NCBI GenBank assembly: GCA_003116995.1
Contig: BDSL01000036.1
Coordinates: forward strand, 310,001 to 374,000
Direction of reading: 5' to 3'
From: Yamagishiella unicocca
Lineage: Eukaryota > Chlorophyta > Chlorophyceae > Chlamydomonadales > Volvocaceae
DNA: 64,000 nucleotides
Below the pieces are notes generated by a model. That model was given only the letters and a program-made list of their open reading frames with translations. It had not been told where the DNA came from and did not search any database. The translations under genes and the position numbers were made by a program. Shown here in pieces: positions 15,001-26,669 of this stretch (the stretch's first letter is position 1; each line of letters opens with the position of its first letter).

Positions 15001-16509
15001 CCATGCCGCCAGACTCGCCCCTGAGTGCCAGCCCGGGGCAGCCACCCTGCAGCCGCAGCCCGCTCAACACAACTGATGTGGCGACCACATTGCCGCCGTC
15101 AGAGACATGTACGACAGCCCCAGTGGCGCCGCTGCAGCTGGCCCCGGCTACCGTCACGCCCTCCAGCTGCAGCCCCGGGCTGGCAGCGACCCTGAGCGCC
15201 GCCCAGCCCTCCGTCAGGGTCACGTCCGCAAACGTGAGTTTCCTGACATCACAGCCACCGGTGCATTCTGATATGCTGACCAGAGCGCCTGCCGAAGCGA
15301 CTTTGGCCCTTGTAATGCTGTCAACGGCGCCATCATCGTACAAGGCTTTACCGCTGCCTCTCCCGCTGCCCAATCCTGTCACCCTCACGTCCTGGAACGT
15401 CACATTGTGCATGGTGACGTTGGTGCAGCCTTCCAGCAACACTAGCGGCCCGGAGGTTGTCAGGTTGCGGAACAGCAGGTTGCGCAAAGTGAGACCGTTT
15501 ACATGGTAGAAGTAAAACAGTGGCATGTCAGGCCCGTTGTGACTCAGGTCCAGGCCCTCTGCCGTGGCCCCTGTAGCTGAGCTGCCATCCAGGATGACGT
15601 CCGAACCTCGGAACATGAGAGCGGTAGCGTTCGGTACGGTGGCGGTGATCCAAGGGCCGACGTAGACGGCGCCACCGGAGCCTGGGATGACAGCGCGGTG
15701 GTTGCTATCATGCTGCGGTCATTGCTGAAAGAATGTTGAAAGATTGGATACCCCCCTACAAGCCCGCTGCCCAGCTCCATACTAGCCTTGGCTGCCAGGT
15801 AAGATTTTGAACCTTAGGTGGCGCATCCTGGCCGTTGCTAGCCCATCCTTTGCCGCTTCGTTTGCTCGAGTCCAACTTCAACTCCTACATTGCCTTCACC
15901 GGAACAACGGCCTGGCTTCGTGGAATCTCAATGTGCGCGCCAAGGGGATATGCACAGCGCGCGCAAATGAGCCAGCTTCAAACCGGTGTAAGAGCTGGTG
16001 GTACATTTTGCGGCCGTCCCTTTGCTTCTGTAACGGCTTGGCATCGTATTAAGTACATGGAACGTGGCACCTGGCACGTCTTTGCTGGGTGTTGCGGTAC
16101 GACACCCTCCCCGGCCCCGATACGAGCGCTTAAACGCTGTGGTTATGGGCTTATGGCCTACCAATGACGAGTGTACGTGCGTGACACGTTGCGGCAAGCG
16201 CAAGGCTTCCGAAGGGCGACCGCACCTACCGGTAGAGCCTCCCGACGGGTCACATAGCAGCTTCAAGGCTGTGTTATTGAGAGGGTATAGGATTACATTG
16301 TCCGCGCCTGCCGCTGCAGCCTCTGAGCAGCGGCATTCGGCCCCGCGTTTGGACCGTACGGGAAGTGCCCCCGTCCTCGCGTCCGCCACGAGACTGAAGC
16401 TGCATACACTCGTTGAATCACTCTGGGTAATTGTGTAGCTGAAAATAAGGATGGCAAGGGCAGCAAGCAACTGTTCTGCATGACGAGCTTGTGAGCCCCA
16501 GAAGTGCAT
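1..16509 (-). CDS. Giant secreted Pmp-repeat beta-helix protein, 3' end beyond window
   Basis: The gene starts at ATG 16509 and reads leftward off position 1. Exon 1 (16230-16509) encodes a signal peptide with the core LLAALAILIFSY. Exons placed with agreeing phases: 14978-15681, 14463-14633, 13938-14210, 13179-13665, 12295-12572, 11900-11951, 11333-11398, 11007-11093, 10314-10746, 10002-10112, 9443-9565, 8977-9042, 7541-7783, 7107-7217, 6625-6759, 6197-6259, 5862-5882, 5263-5464, 4804-4914, 4400-4522, 3793-3858, 3457-3477, 420-698 and 112 to the edge. One exon ends at 11540 with its start unresolved; further exons lie at about 1.06-1.3, 1.55-1.85, 2.1-2.45 and 2.57-2.8 kb. The early part has beta-helix strands such as LTLRNLLFRNLTT and TNVTMHNVTF. 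From 12.6 kb on, GGA(I/L/V/M) and FxxN motifs recur, the signature of chlamydial-type polymorphic membrane protein repeats. Many NxT/S sites fit secretion. No membrane anchor is seen inside the window. Function unknown. Confidence 0.85.
3457..10746 (-). repeat. Three tandem five-exon modules inside the Pmp-repeat gene
   Basis: The same exon order occurs three times. Module A: 10314-10746, 10002-10112, 9443-9565, 8977-9042, and an exon from 8405. Module B: 7541-7783, 7107-7217, 6625-6759, 6197-6259, 5862-5882. Module C: 5263-5464, 4804-4914, 4400-4522, 3793-3858, 3457-3477. The second exon is 111 nt in all three and encodes GGA(L/M)G...CNVS. The third is 123, 135 and 123 nt and begins GA(I/V)L. 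The fourth is 66, 63 and 66 nt. The fifth is a 21-24 nt micro-exon encoding GGA plus a few residues. Nearly all junctions are phase 0. The copies are well diverged in sequence, so this is an old intragenic duplication. Confidence 0.8.
8331..8378 (-). repeat. 24-bp tandem duplication carrying a splice donor
   Basis: Two perfect 24-bp copies lie directly after the micro-exon encoding GGAMYLAT. On the coding strand each copy begins GTAAGG, a good 5' splice site, and the array is followed by a third GTAA. Up to three alternative donors therefore exist, spaced 24 nt apart, and any of them keeps the frame. Confidence 0.85.
14817..14850 (-). repeat. 12-bp tandem repeat in intron
   Basis: CGAACCGACAGA is repeated nearly three times inside the intron that follows the exon 14978-15681. 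No coding or regulatory role is visible. Confidence 0.8.
16230..16509 (-). other. First exon with signal peptide of the Pmp-repeat gene
   Basis: The exon encodes MHFWGSQARHAEQ followed by the hydrophobic stretch LLAALAILIFSYTI and a polar segment rich in Ser and Cys, typical of a cleaved signal peptide. It ends in phase 1 at a GTAGGT donor. The next good acceptor (exon from 15681) begins in the matching phase and reads SGGAVYVG across the junction. An in-frame ATG eight codons upstream (MTSKSIIMHFW) is an alternative start; the shorter one was chosen because the hydrophobic core then lies at a normal distance from the N-terminus. Confidence 0.7.
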
Positions 16510-18186
16510 TATAATACTTTTACTGGTCATCCATTTGAACGTAATGCACCCTAGACTAACATGGGGCCCAATCATCTGGCATGAAGGTGCCGATTATCGA
16601 GGCCAGGTATTTCATTTCCTCGCTTTGTAATCTAGCCTTTGTAGCGTAACCAGCCTAATTATTTGCGGAGACCCTAATGTTGGATGATGCTCATTCTTTA
16701 GCTAGCCACCGTACGGCAAGCCTGTTCCCTTGCGCGCAAAGTCACGTTACACATGTAGATTAGTGTTGTTAACATTTTTTGATATAATACAAAGTGTCCA
16801 GTCGTGCACGGTATAGTACACTGTATTGGATTCAGTTCCTGCGCTTGTCGCCTTTTGTTGCCTCCTCCGTTCGCCATTTAACCGTGTATGTGTTCCAGAG
16901 CTGAGGCGTTCCATACCTCAGCAATTTCGGAATTGGAAGAGAAAGGATTACGACAGAAGCCTGGTCCTTACGCAAGTGCGACCCGCGCATTGCAGGGAAG
17001 GTGTGCAACTGCCCCAATCGACAACAACCAGTCCATACGTAACCTTGGAAAATGGCTTGATGATTCATGCATGCAAAGATGGACGGGCTTGTTCATGGTC
17101 CGTTTCAGCTAGGCGGGCGGGCGGGCGGGCGGACGGGCAGACAGGGGCAGGCGGGCAGGCGGGCGGCCTCATGGAGTCCTAGGGCGTAGGGCCAGTGTGG
17201 GGTGTAAAGATGTCGCTTACATAATCCTATTTTTCATACAAAATTGTCCGCTTTTAACAAGAGCTCTGGTCGTATTTACGCTCCCACATTCCGCGTGTGC
17301 AGCCCACCCCGCGACCTACCCTAGTTCATGCATTTGAGGACTAGAGCGTTGACAAATGTTAGTGATGTATGTTCGAAGGCGCCCCACAATTAAGGGTATC
17401 GACTGGTATCGCTTCACTTGTCGTTCTTAATTGAGCCCCACGGGTCGCTGTGAAATTGCAAGTGCGTTTTGACCTTATTAACTTACCATGTACAGAATTA
17501 TACTTCTCTATACCGATACCTAGTTTAACCTGTGACTCTCATTATATCAGCAGCAGAGGTTGCTATTTGGTACGCAAGGCATTGTGTACATCGCGTTTGC
17601 GAGGAACATTAGCTTTCTTAATTACGCCGGTTCCGAACCGATACCTAGTGATTTATGTGGTTGCGACAGCCGCTGTGACGCCGAAAGCGGTGCGACGGCC
17701 GTTGTGCAGCCTGGATGTGTAGTCAGCCACCTCGGGCTCCTGATGCGGCCATTACAAACGGAGGATTATCGCCCCACCAACAGCCGTCGATAAAACTGGC
17801 TTGGGAAACATGCATCATAAGCCCACAGTGGGCAGATGCGAGGCGGATCGCACACCGTCGGGGTTTTAGGGTTCTAGTCCAGACCAAATATGCCCGCCAC
17901 ATGCTAGGCACCAAAATGTGAAAAGCCTCTACACGCTACGTGACAGCGAAGACACAACTATGAAGTGGAAGTGAGCCCCTCGGCGGGCATATCGGCAATA
18001 GTAGAGGCGGACATCATCCGGTAATTCCTAGCCAGAAGCGTATACACAAATCCCAACCCTGTCCTTGCGCGCTCGCTCATGGGGCCGTGATGCATAGCAC
18101 ACAGCAACCAGAGCTTTCGTCTGCCCGCAAACAGCGACACAAATATCTGCTCCGCTGGCGTGCAACGACAAAACGACATCCGGCAC
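16510..18186. other. Intergenic region upstream of the Pmp-repeat gene
   Basis: No convincing exon was found on either strand. The region should hold the promoter of the minus-strand Pmp-repeat gene; an AT-rich stretch at about 16775-16790 reads TATTATATC on that strand but is too far from the ATG to call. A G/C simple-sequence tract (GGCGGGCGG units) lies at 17110-17165. Open frames here are short and lack the codon bias of nearby genes. Confidence 0.5.
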
Positions 18187-18882
18187 ATGAACATTTTATT
18201 TTCCTCGATTACTGTACTGTGGTTGACGGTTGTCGGTGCACAAATCAACCGGCGGATTCCAATGCCGGACATCACAACGGCAACATATCCACGTCAGCCC
18301 GACGCTTGCGCCGAGTCCGTCGTTAACCTTGCGCACCACCATTTCTGGAATGGATGGAACCAGCAGCAAGCAGCACCGAACACAATTGCGCAGCTGACGG
18401 CTTCAAGGCGCCCATTCGCGCACAGGCCATCGCCTAGGAGCCCACCATCGCAAGGCGTATTTACGCCAGCGCGCGCCAACTATCAGATTCGCGCCAACTA
18501 TCAGGTTCGTGCCAACTATCAGGTTCGTGCCAACTATCAGGTTTGCACCAAACGTCTCCTCCTTTGTTTACCCAACATGGCCGCCAGGGCGTCTCAGCCG
18601 CAGATGCCCCGGAGCGTACATCGCACCCCCCTTTTTTGCACGTCTTATCACCATGTCAACGACCACCACCGACCGCCGACAACGGACGGCGTCGAGCAGC
18701 TGACAAGACTACGGCAGTACGGTACTAGTAAGTGCGTTTTTTACGCACGGCCTGCCAGACAGGACGCAAAAGCCGCACGGCCGCGCCTCCCTGCTCCTCC
18801 GATCAGGCGCATCGCTCGCACGTGGACGCGCACCCAGCCTGCCTCATGCGGTTCCTCCTACACCGCGCTCAATGCGGCCTAA
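18187..18882 (+). CDS. Possible secreted protein, unrecognised
   Basis: From ATG 18187 the frame is open for 231 codons. The N-terminus MNILFSSITVLWLTVVGA looks like a cleavable signal peptide, and the next 60 residues (QINRRIPMPDITTATYP...) have balanced composition. The middle holds four copies of RANYQV-like hexapeptides encoded by an 18-bp repeat. The last 80 residues are Arg/Pro/His-rich and look non-coding, so the true gene may splice out or be decayed. No family was recognised, and neighbouring frames to 20.1 kb gave no clear continuation. Confidence 0.3.
   Translation: MNILFSSITVLWLTVVGAQINRRIPMPDITTATYPRQPDACAESVVNLAHHHFWNGWNQQQAAPNTIAQLTASRRPFAHRPSPRSPPSQGVFTPARANYQIRANYQVRANYQVRANYQVCTKRLLLCLPNMAARASQPQMPRSVHRTPLFCTSYHHVNDHHRPPTTDGVEQLTRLRQYGTSKCVFYARPARQDAKAARPRLPAPPIRRIARTWTRTQPASCGSSYTALNAA
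18473..18544 (+). repeat. Four 18-bp tandem repeats
   Basis: Four copies of an 18-bp unit (GCGCCAACTATCAGGTTC with one or two changes per copy) lie head to tail with no spacers. They keep the frame of the overlapping weak ORF and would encode RANYQ(I/V) repeats. Confidence 0.9.
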
Positions 18883-20172
18883 AACAAACACCAGCAGGCT
18901 TCGAAGGCTGCCATGATAGCGCCATGATCGTGCCACGTAAAGAACCGCGACGCCCTGCCGGGGCATGCGAGAAGAACGTTGTTTCAGGGGGGAAATACTT
19001 CCAGGAACTAGGTTTTAAACAGCTACCGCGTGGAGCCCACTCACACCATCAAACATGATATACAACCTGGGTTGTCGACATGTCCGAATTCAGTTCGCAA
19101 ATATTAATCATGACCGTTGAGGGTAATGAATACATGCTATGCAGGAGCCATTACACTGCCACAATACAGCTGTGAAGTACTATGCCCAAAACCGACCATG
19201 TGCTCGAAACTGACCATGTGCAACATGGCAATTTCTTGCAGGGCAGCTAGCTGCTGCCGCCGCCTCTTCATGAGTTTCGCTGTCGGCTGCACAAGCGCCC
19301 AGCAAGGGAAATGCACATTCCACATTCCTCACCATTTCGCCCCGAACCAAAAGACCTACAGTTATGCAATAACGGCGACATCAGCGCAAGCCGATATAAC
19401 CGCCTCACCATCCGTTGCTGGCAAATGCCTTTCGAGCCTCTCGGCAGGACGAGCCACTCGCTCCGATACCAGTGAATGCAGTAGGGACGTAACGCTTTCT
19501 CTCATGGGATATCAAAGAAGAAGCAATGGCTTTCGATCAGCTTTGACGAAACGATGGCTGTGGACACGGACGGGACGTGGTCGCTCGCTGCAGCCGAAGC
19601 CGCGAACCCGGGACAAGCGCAATGGCGCAGCCTTCGGCAGCGGACGGCAGCTTCGCACCGCAGCGCATGCTGTACGACGGCTGCTGCTACCGGGGCAACA
19701 CGGCCAAAATAACGACACTCCGGAAGCCAAGCAATGCCATCCAACTCCGTGAACGTCCTCAAGAAGACATCCGTTGATCGTCGTGCCCTCTGCAGTGTAT
19801 TCGCCGGCAATGCAACCGTGCACCTGCAGGCTCCGGGCCAGCAGCCCTTCCCGCCTCTCCCACGCTGGCAGGTTCCTTATCCCGCAACAGCCAGCAGAGC
19901 ACCTTACGTCCCTGCTGATGAAACAGGCGTGGGAACAACGAACTCGCACGCGTGCAACGCACCTGCGCAGCCAGCTTGCGCATACCCTGCACAACGGCGG
20001 CCCACCCCCCCGCCTTCCGCACATAATCAGACTGGAAATGCCACGGTAAGAGCGATTGCTACAGCCGGAACCCGGCAGCAGCCAACGCTCCACGCACCTG
20101 AACTGCACCGCAGCAACCTCCTGCGGTCACCCGACGAAGCTGCTGCTCCGGCCCCACAGCTAAAGCCAGCCT
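18883..20172. other. Stretch with no assignable gene
   Basis: This lies downstream of the minus-strand kinase stop codon and presumably contains its 3' untranslated region. Several plus-strand frames stay open for 80-260 codons between 19.1 and 20.5 kb, but they overlap one another, change frame without good splice sites and show no motif. They may be degraded coding DNA. No RNA gene or mobile element was seen. Confidence 0.4.
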
Positions 20173-23100
20173 TCAGAACCAAAGCGAGTCGAGCCAGGCA
20201 ACCACCTGATCGAAGGTGGGGCGCTTGGCGGCCTGAGACTCGCTGCACATGTCGTACAGGGGCTCCAGGGCGTCGCACCTGCCAACGGGCCACTCCGGCC
20301 GCATACCGCGGCATAGGACGCCAAACATGGTTTGCTCTGCGCAAAGGGCCGAAGGGACGTCGGAGGGACATGAGAGGAAGCGCGTGGGACGTCGGAGGGA
20401 GGGGAGGAAGCCGTCAGAGAGGGAGAAACCTCACCACACGCAGTGGAGACGTTCGTGAAGTTTCAGCTCGTCAACATTCCCCAGCTCCTTGCAACTGCCC
20501 TAACTCCCTCCAGCTGGCAGGTGGTTGACCACCACAGCCTTGTCAGCCCCCTGTTCCAATGGTCACGTCCCCGGCCGCCTGCCACACTGTTCCTCCGTGG
20601 CGTCTATCATACCCTGACCGAGGCGGTGCCAGCAACAAGACCCGACCCGCCCTGACCCACACATCCAGCAGCTCAGCCTCACCGAAGGTCATGTCTGCGA
20701 AGGGTCGCTCGCCTGACACCAGCTGCTGCATGCAGATTGCAAAGCTGTACACGTCGGCTGCCTGCTCGGAGGTGCCGTCCTCCGCCAGCCGCTCCGGCGC
20801 GCTGTAGGCGATGGTGCCGCACGCGTCGGCACCGCCACTCGTGCCCAGCTGGCCAGACAGCCCCGAAAGCCCGAAGTCGGCGACCTGGGGGCGGCAAAGG
20901 CGCGGCGGGAAGGGCTTGAGACGTGGTTCGGACCGGCCATAGGCCGCAACAACACGAGCTGAGTGAAGTGCACCGTTATGCGATGACAGGATTAAAATAC
21001 AGCGGGCCGGAACACACGCCCCATTGCTGCCAAGCGCACTCCAAACTTGGGCCGCGCTGGTCAATCTCCACGTGGTCCATGCATAGCTCCTCGCGCAGCA
21101 GACCACTAGGTCTCCGCCGTCTGTTGCGATTGAGCACCGTGATGCAGCCCCCGGTCGCGCATCGGCCGCATACCGCCGCCAATCAGGATCAGGCCAGCGG
21201 CGGTCTCACCTTGGCGACCAGCCGACCGGACGACGGCTCCCGGCAGAGCAGCACGTTGGCCGGCTACGGCGGGGCGGGGCGGGGCGGGGCGAGGCGGGGC
21301 GGGGGGGGGGGGGTTGATTGCGAAGCAGCGAGCAGACAGGAGGGAGGGTCCGAAGGGCGGCATGTGTATTTGCACGCGACGTGCCGTTCCGCAAAGGGGT
21401 GGCTGCGCGGATAGCTGCTGGAGGGCCACCCCAAGTTGGTTGTGCCAACCCCGTCGGGAGGCGCCGACGGCGTCACCCGTTCATCACGCCACCCCGCCGC
21501 ACGCCGCACCCCGCTCCATCCCCGTTCCTCCGCTCCGAGGTACCTTGAGGTCCCCATGCACCAGGCCGTGGGCGTGCAGGTACGACATGCCCCGCGCCAC
21601 CTGGCGCAGCAGCCCCACGGCGGTGGCTAGGTCGCAGGGCGCGGCGTCCTTGGACAGCGTATCCAGATTGCCCTGCGAGAGGGGGGGTGCAAGCACGCGT
21701 GCCCTTCAGACGACAGTGCTGACGACAGTGCTGACTTCTTTACGCTGCCTTCCCATTACACCCAGCCGTCACCTCGCTGCACCAGCACCTGTCGTGGCTG
21801 GGCACCGCCTGGGGCCTCATGCGGGGAACCGACCGTCGGAGCCGGTTCCTGCCGTCATAGCCCAGCCATGTGCATGGAACCTTAAGCCCCCCCTTTCCTA
21901 CGCTTCCCTACCCTGGTGCAATGCCCCCTACGGCCTGGAGCCAGCTCGGGCCCAGCTCACCGCGTCCGCGAACTCCATCACCACAGCCGTCACGTAATGC
22001 GCGTCGGCCGTCAGCTGACCCGAGGGCCCAACCACCGCCAACGTGCGCAGCACGTCCAGCATACGCTCAGCGGCGCTGCCCCGGGGCGCACTGCCTCGAG
22101 AGCCTGCAACCTGGGCCTGCAGATGCTGTGGCTGCTGCGGCTGCGGTGACCCGACGTTAGAGGGCAGCTGCGCGCTGCCGCTCCGGGCCGGCGGCGTGCC
22201 GGCCGCCAGCTGCCGCAACGCGGGCAGCTCCGGCGGCGAGCCGTCCTGCGCTGAGCCGCATCCCGTGGTGTCGGCCCGGGCGTTGGCTGAGGCGGACCGC
22301 CGCATGAGGTTCAGCCGAACCGCTAGGATCCCCCCCTCGCCCTGCTCCAGGCAATGGGCGGCGCTCAGGTCCGCGGCCGTGCTGCCCATACCGCTCAGCG
22401 AGCCGGCCGCACGAGCTACCTGCGGCGACGGCTCGGCGGGGAACACCGCGTTGCACGGCGCCGAGTCAGCTGGGAGCGCACAAGCCGGCTGCGGCAGCTG
22501 GTGCGGATATGGGTACGATTGGGCGGGGCTGTAGGGGCCCCCAACGCTACAGCGGCTGCTGGTGCCGCAGGGAGAGAGCGGCGGTGTAGCCCGAGCTCGA
22601 CGAGGTGTACTGGGAGATGTGATCGAGGTGGGTGAGGCGCATGTCGTCGTCGCGGCTGAGGAGGGGCCATGCACTGCAGATCGCCGCCGCACGCCCGTTG
22701 CGGAGGCCGCAGTCGCCGAGGATGTCAGGAACGGCGACGACAGCGCCTGCGGGGTGCCGCTGGAGAAGCGCCGCCCGGTGGCGCTGCTCCTTTTGCGCCG
22801 CAGAGCCGCCGCCGCCCCCGTCGCCATGGCAGCCGCCACCGCCTTCAGCTGCGCCACGGCCCGACCGTCCACCCGGGCGACGCGGGTCGTGTAGGTCCTG
22901 ATGATGTTGTCGTGCTCTAGGCCGGGTCCCAGCAGGGCCTCCTTAACGGCGGGCGCGTTCAGGTCGAGGGAGGTGCTGGCTAGGAACTTGATACCCACGG
23001 GGATGTTGTCCAGGGCGCCTGATGCATGGGTGCCGCCACCAGCACAGAGCGCACAGGAAGGGAGCAGCGGACGGTTGAGAGGAAACCCGAAGAGAGGCAC

Positions 23101-26100
23101 TTACGAGGTAAGCGCAGGGGAGGGAGGGCGGCTCACAGCAGGGGTTCGCGTACAGGGTGCATTCGAGGGCACGGCACCAGGTTCGGGTTCGAGAAGGGGC
23201 ACTCTCTTCCGCCCAGAGCCCACTGACCCTCGGCGGGGTAGTGGAAAAACCTCGCAAACTCCCCAACCCGCCCACCCTGCTCACCTCGGTACACAGCGGC
23301 GTAAGCCCCGCTCGTGACGTACGACAGCTGCCCCAAACCGTCAATTAGCAGCAGCGGGTCGGCCACCAGCCCGTCCTCAAGCCGTAGCCCCGTCTCCACG
23401 TGCGCGTGCCCGTGGCCGCCCACCGACTGGGACTGCGGCAGCAGCTCCGAAGCCGGCAGCTGCAGCTGCGCGCTTGGCGCAGGCCAGGCGACCGACGCAA
23501 AGAGCGACAGGGGTACGCATTGCGCAGAGGCGGAGCCGGTGGCGGTGCCGGCCGCGTGCAGGGACATGGACGCGGACGTGATGGCCGGCAGAGCGTCCAG
23601 GCCTGCGATGCTGCCGCCGGTCGTGGGAAGCGCACCCAAGGTCCGGTTGGAGCCGTGTGAACCGTCCATGCCATCCGGCAGCGGGAGCGTCGATGCCGCG
23701 GAGCGAAGAATGGCGATTGCGGTCAGGCTCGTTTCGGACGCATGTATTGACGAGCCGCGGCCCGCGCCCATGGAGCCGCGGGCGCGGAATAATGCGGCGG
23801 CGCCGCCGGCGCTGTGTACGGCGCCGCCGGTGCCGCCGCCGGTAGCACTACTGCAGGTGGATCTGGCTGGGGACTGGTCGGCAGCGTCCGGCTCGAATGC
23901 ATTGCCCCTGGCTACGGCGCTCCGCGGGGCATTGGGCGAGCTCAGCGCCACGGCTGCGTCGCGCGTTCCGGACGTATTGCTGGAGCAAATGATGCTGCGG
24001 TTGGAGAGCGCTGCGGCGCTGCTGCTGGGCTGCCCCGACAAGCTCCTGGTGGAGAAGGTGGCCCTCAGGTCCCCGTACGCAGCCGACGAGGGAGGCGCCG
24101 TGTCCAGTAGCATCGGACTCGCCAGCACGAGGCTCGGGTCGGGGCTGCAAACGCTGGAGGTTCTGTAGTGTGAGTGGGTTGCGCGGGCGCGGCTGGGCGG
24201 AGGGACGCCGGCGGCGCCAGCGCCTTCGGCGCCAGCGCCTTCGGCGCCGCCCGAGGCTGCAGCGACCGCCGCCGCTGAGGCGCCTCGCTCGCTGGGTTGC
24301 GGGCTAAGCAACGGAGTGCCGCAGCGGGTGGACAAGCCGGAGCCAGCGAACGAGTCCAGCGCCGGGCTAGCTGCGCGGGAAAGCAGCAGTCCCGGATCAG
24401 CGGCCATGGCAACGGCGACCTGGTGCGGTGGCCAGCCAGCGCCGACGGAGCCGCTGGCGCCGCCCTGGCGCGCACTCGCAGGATTGGGTGTCGAAGAACC
24501 GTCGACTGTGGCTTCAGAGGCCAGACGGGCGCTGGCCAGCAGCATATCCCAGGGATCCCTCCTGCCGTTCAGGACGCAGAAGCCCCTGCTGCCACTTGCG
24601 CCTCTGCCTCCATCCGCATCGCTTGTCGGGCTGGCCTCAGCCCCAGAGGGCGCCTGCGGAAATGTCATGGGATCCGCCAGCGGCCTAGGCGGCTGGAAGC
24701 CCTGCTGCCTCGCGCAGTTGCGCAAGTCCACGATGGCGTTTGGCGGCTCAGCCGAGGATGGCGCCACGGCCTCGGCGTCAGCCACGTCCAACCTGTGGAT
24801 GGCATTTCCGGATTGGGACGCTGCCAGGGCAGCCCTACCCGTCTCGCCCTGCGGGCCTCGTAGGAGCACGGGAGAGTCCAGCAAGGCGTTCCGCTGCAGT
24901 AGGTTTTGAACCACCAGCATCGCCTCGCACGCGTTCGCCGCCGCCGGAGCGGTGCGCGACGCCGATGCCGCAGGGCCAGGCCCCGACTGGTTGCACCAAT
25001 CCGCGGTTTCGGAGCCTCTGATGTAACTCTGAGAGAGGGCTTCGCCCCCAGTGACGCTGCTCTTCTCATTAAGAGCGCAAGCCCCAGACGGCATCGCGGC
25101 GCTCTGGCCGCTCGGCAACACGCCCGAGCATTCACACGAGGTCGCAGCCAGCTTGGCCGAAGCCATGCCGTCTACTGCCGCCGGCTCGCCTGTGTTTGAG
25201 ACAGACGCCACGGAGCCGGCCCCGGACAAGACGGCGAAGTAAGAATCCGCCATCCACGGCACCAGCTGCGGCAGCTTGCCCTCCACCTCCAGTGCAGCCT
25301 CCTTGACTTCCGACGGAAGCTCAGCGCTCACCAGACCCGCCATGTCAGCACCGCCTGCAGTGCCGGCGCTGCGAAGCTGCAGCTTCTGGGAGCGCTCATG
25401 CTGCTCCCGCAGCTGCTGCAGCAGCCGGGTCTGCTGGTAGCTGTCCGAGGTGTTGACGCGAGCTGGGCTCGTTTGCGCGCTGCCTGCGGCGCACCGCTTC
25501 GGCAGCGCCGAGCTCGAGTGCCCTGTCGCGGATGCTGTGGGCGGCAGGTCGCGAGGCCGCAGCGGAGAGTGGGCGAGGTGAACGCCACGCATATCGCTGG
25601 ACCGGCCACTGGGCGAGCAGCCAGCGCTGCCTGGGTGGCACGAGCGCGCGCCGCCGAGCTGCACCCCACCGCTGCCATTGCCGCCATTGCCCTTGCCGCA
25701 TCCCGGTTCGACCTTGAAAGGCTGGGCCGTGTGTGGCGGGGGCCGAGGTTGCCGCTGCGCGTGGCTGGCGGCGGGCTGGCCGCTGGAGCCCTCATCGCCA
25801 CACGCCCGCGCTAGCAGCAACCCGCCGGGCCTTATGTCGGGACTGCTAGAGCAACGCGCAATGGTCGCGGCCGCCGCTCCGATGGGCAGGGGGCAGGGAG
25901 GGCAGTAGGTTCCTGCCATGCTACCAGACACGGTGACGGAACCCCCGCCATCGCGACCGGTGCAATCGCTCGCAGCGAAGGCGGAGGAGCGACGCTGGCG
26001 GCCGTACCGGGCCATGTCCGGGGCCGGCAGGCTGCCGCCGTGGGACTGCCGTGCAGTCGACCATTCGACCCGGGTCGCCGAACCCACACTGTTGCGGCTG

Positions 26101-26669
26101 GCGTCGGCTCCCAGGCTAGGGCTCCAGAGCTGCAAGGGGCTGGGTGCGCCATCAATGGGTACTCCGTTGGAGCTGCCGCGGTTGCTCGCCTGGAAATGTA
26201 GCGGTTGGTAGCAGGAGCAGCAGCAGCAGCAGCAGCAAGGCCAGTACGTGGGTTCATGCAAGCATTGCGTTAAGGGCGAAGTGGGGGTTGGAGGAGCGGT
26301 CGCGGAGGAGGAATTTGGATACAGGGCTACAGCCGCAATTGGCGTCCAACCATACGGGCTGTGCCAGTGCTTGAGCTCGCGCGATGTCAAATGTATGAAC
26401 ACGTGCGGACTCAAATCGCAAACCCCGCTAACCTCTGACGCCGCCGTAAAGCCAGGCGGCGGCCTCAGCAGCGCGCTACCGAAGCAGCCTTCCGACGATG
26501 CACCCCCCCCCCTTCGCTCCATGCACCCCTCCTCCCTCGTTCCATGCACACCTGCCGCATCAGCGTCATGAAATCGTGCCTCATAGGCGACGCCAGAGAC
26601 CTTGCGGTGGCTGTGGAGACGGGGGAGACGCAGAAGCCGGCTTTGGACGCGGACGCGTGGGAGTAGGAC
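20173..26669 (-). CDS. TKL-like protein kinase with long low-complexity N-terminal region, 5' exons missing
   Basis: Exons, in order of reading: 26552-26669, 23285-26189, 21961-23018, 21544-21672, 21210-21263, 20683-20884, 20173-20336; all phases agree, giving at least 1,542 residues. The first exon enters in mid-codon, so at least one exon upstream is unplaced. About 950 residues rich in Ser, Ala, Gly and Pro precede the kinase. Kinase motifs: a weak glycine loop ending GAYAAVYRG, ATP-binding Lys in VGIKFL, alpha-C Glu in VKEALL, an insert of nearly 300 residues before the hinge VVMEFADAGNLD, catalytic loop HGDLKPANVLL (split by an intron after HGDLK), VADFGLSG, SAPERLA, DVYSF and a C-terminal RPTFDQV. 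The HGD form makes it a non-RD kinase. The stop follows DSLWF. No membrane span was found in the placed exons, so it is either cytosolic or its ectodomain lies in the missing 5' part. Confidence 0.85.

Noticed and set aside
1..16509. Bacterial (chlamydial) contamination because of Pmp repeats
   Set aside because: The repeats are spread over dozens of short exons with GT-AG introns in matching phase, which excludes a bacterial contig.
18473..18544. Four regular 18-bp repeats as a CRISPR-like array
   Set aside because: The units are contiguous with no spacers, keep an open frame and lie in a eukaryotic genome.
19117..20528. Plus-strand ORFs overlapping the kinase 3' end as a gene
   Set aside because: They overlap the verified kinase C-terminal exon and each other, with no splice sites in matching phase and no recognisable domain.
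1..26669. Pmp-repeat region and minus-strand kinase as one receptor gene
   Set aside because: On the minus strand the kinase lies upstream and ends in a stop codon at 20173, and the Pmp-repeat gene has its own signal peptide at 16509.
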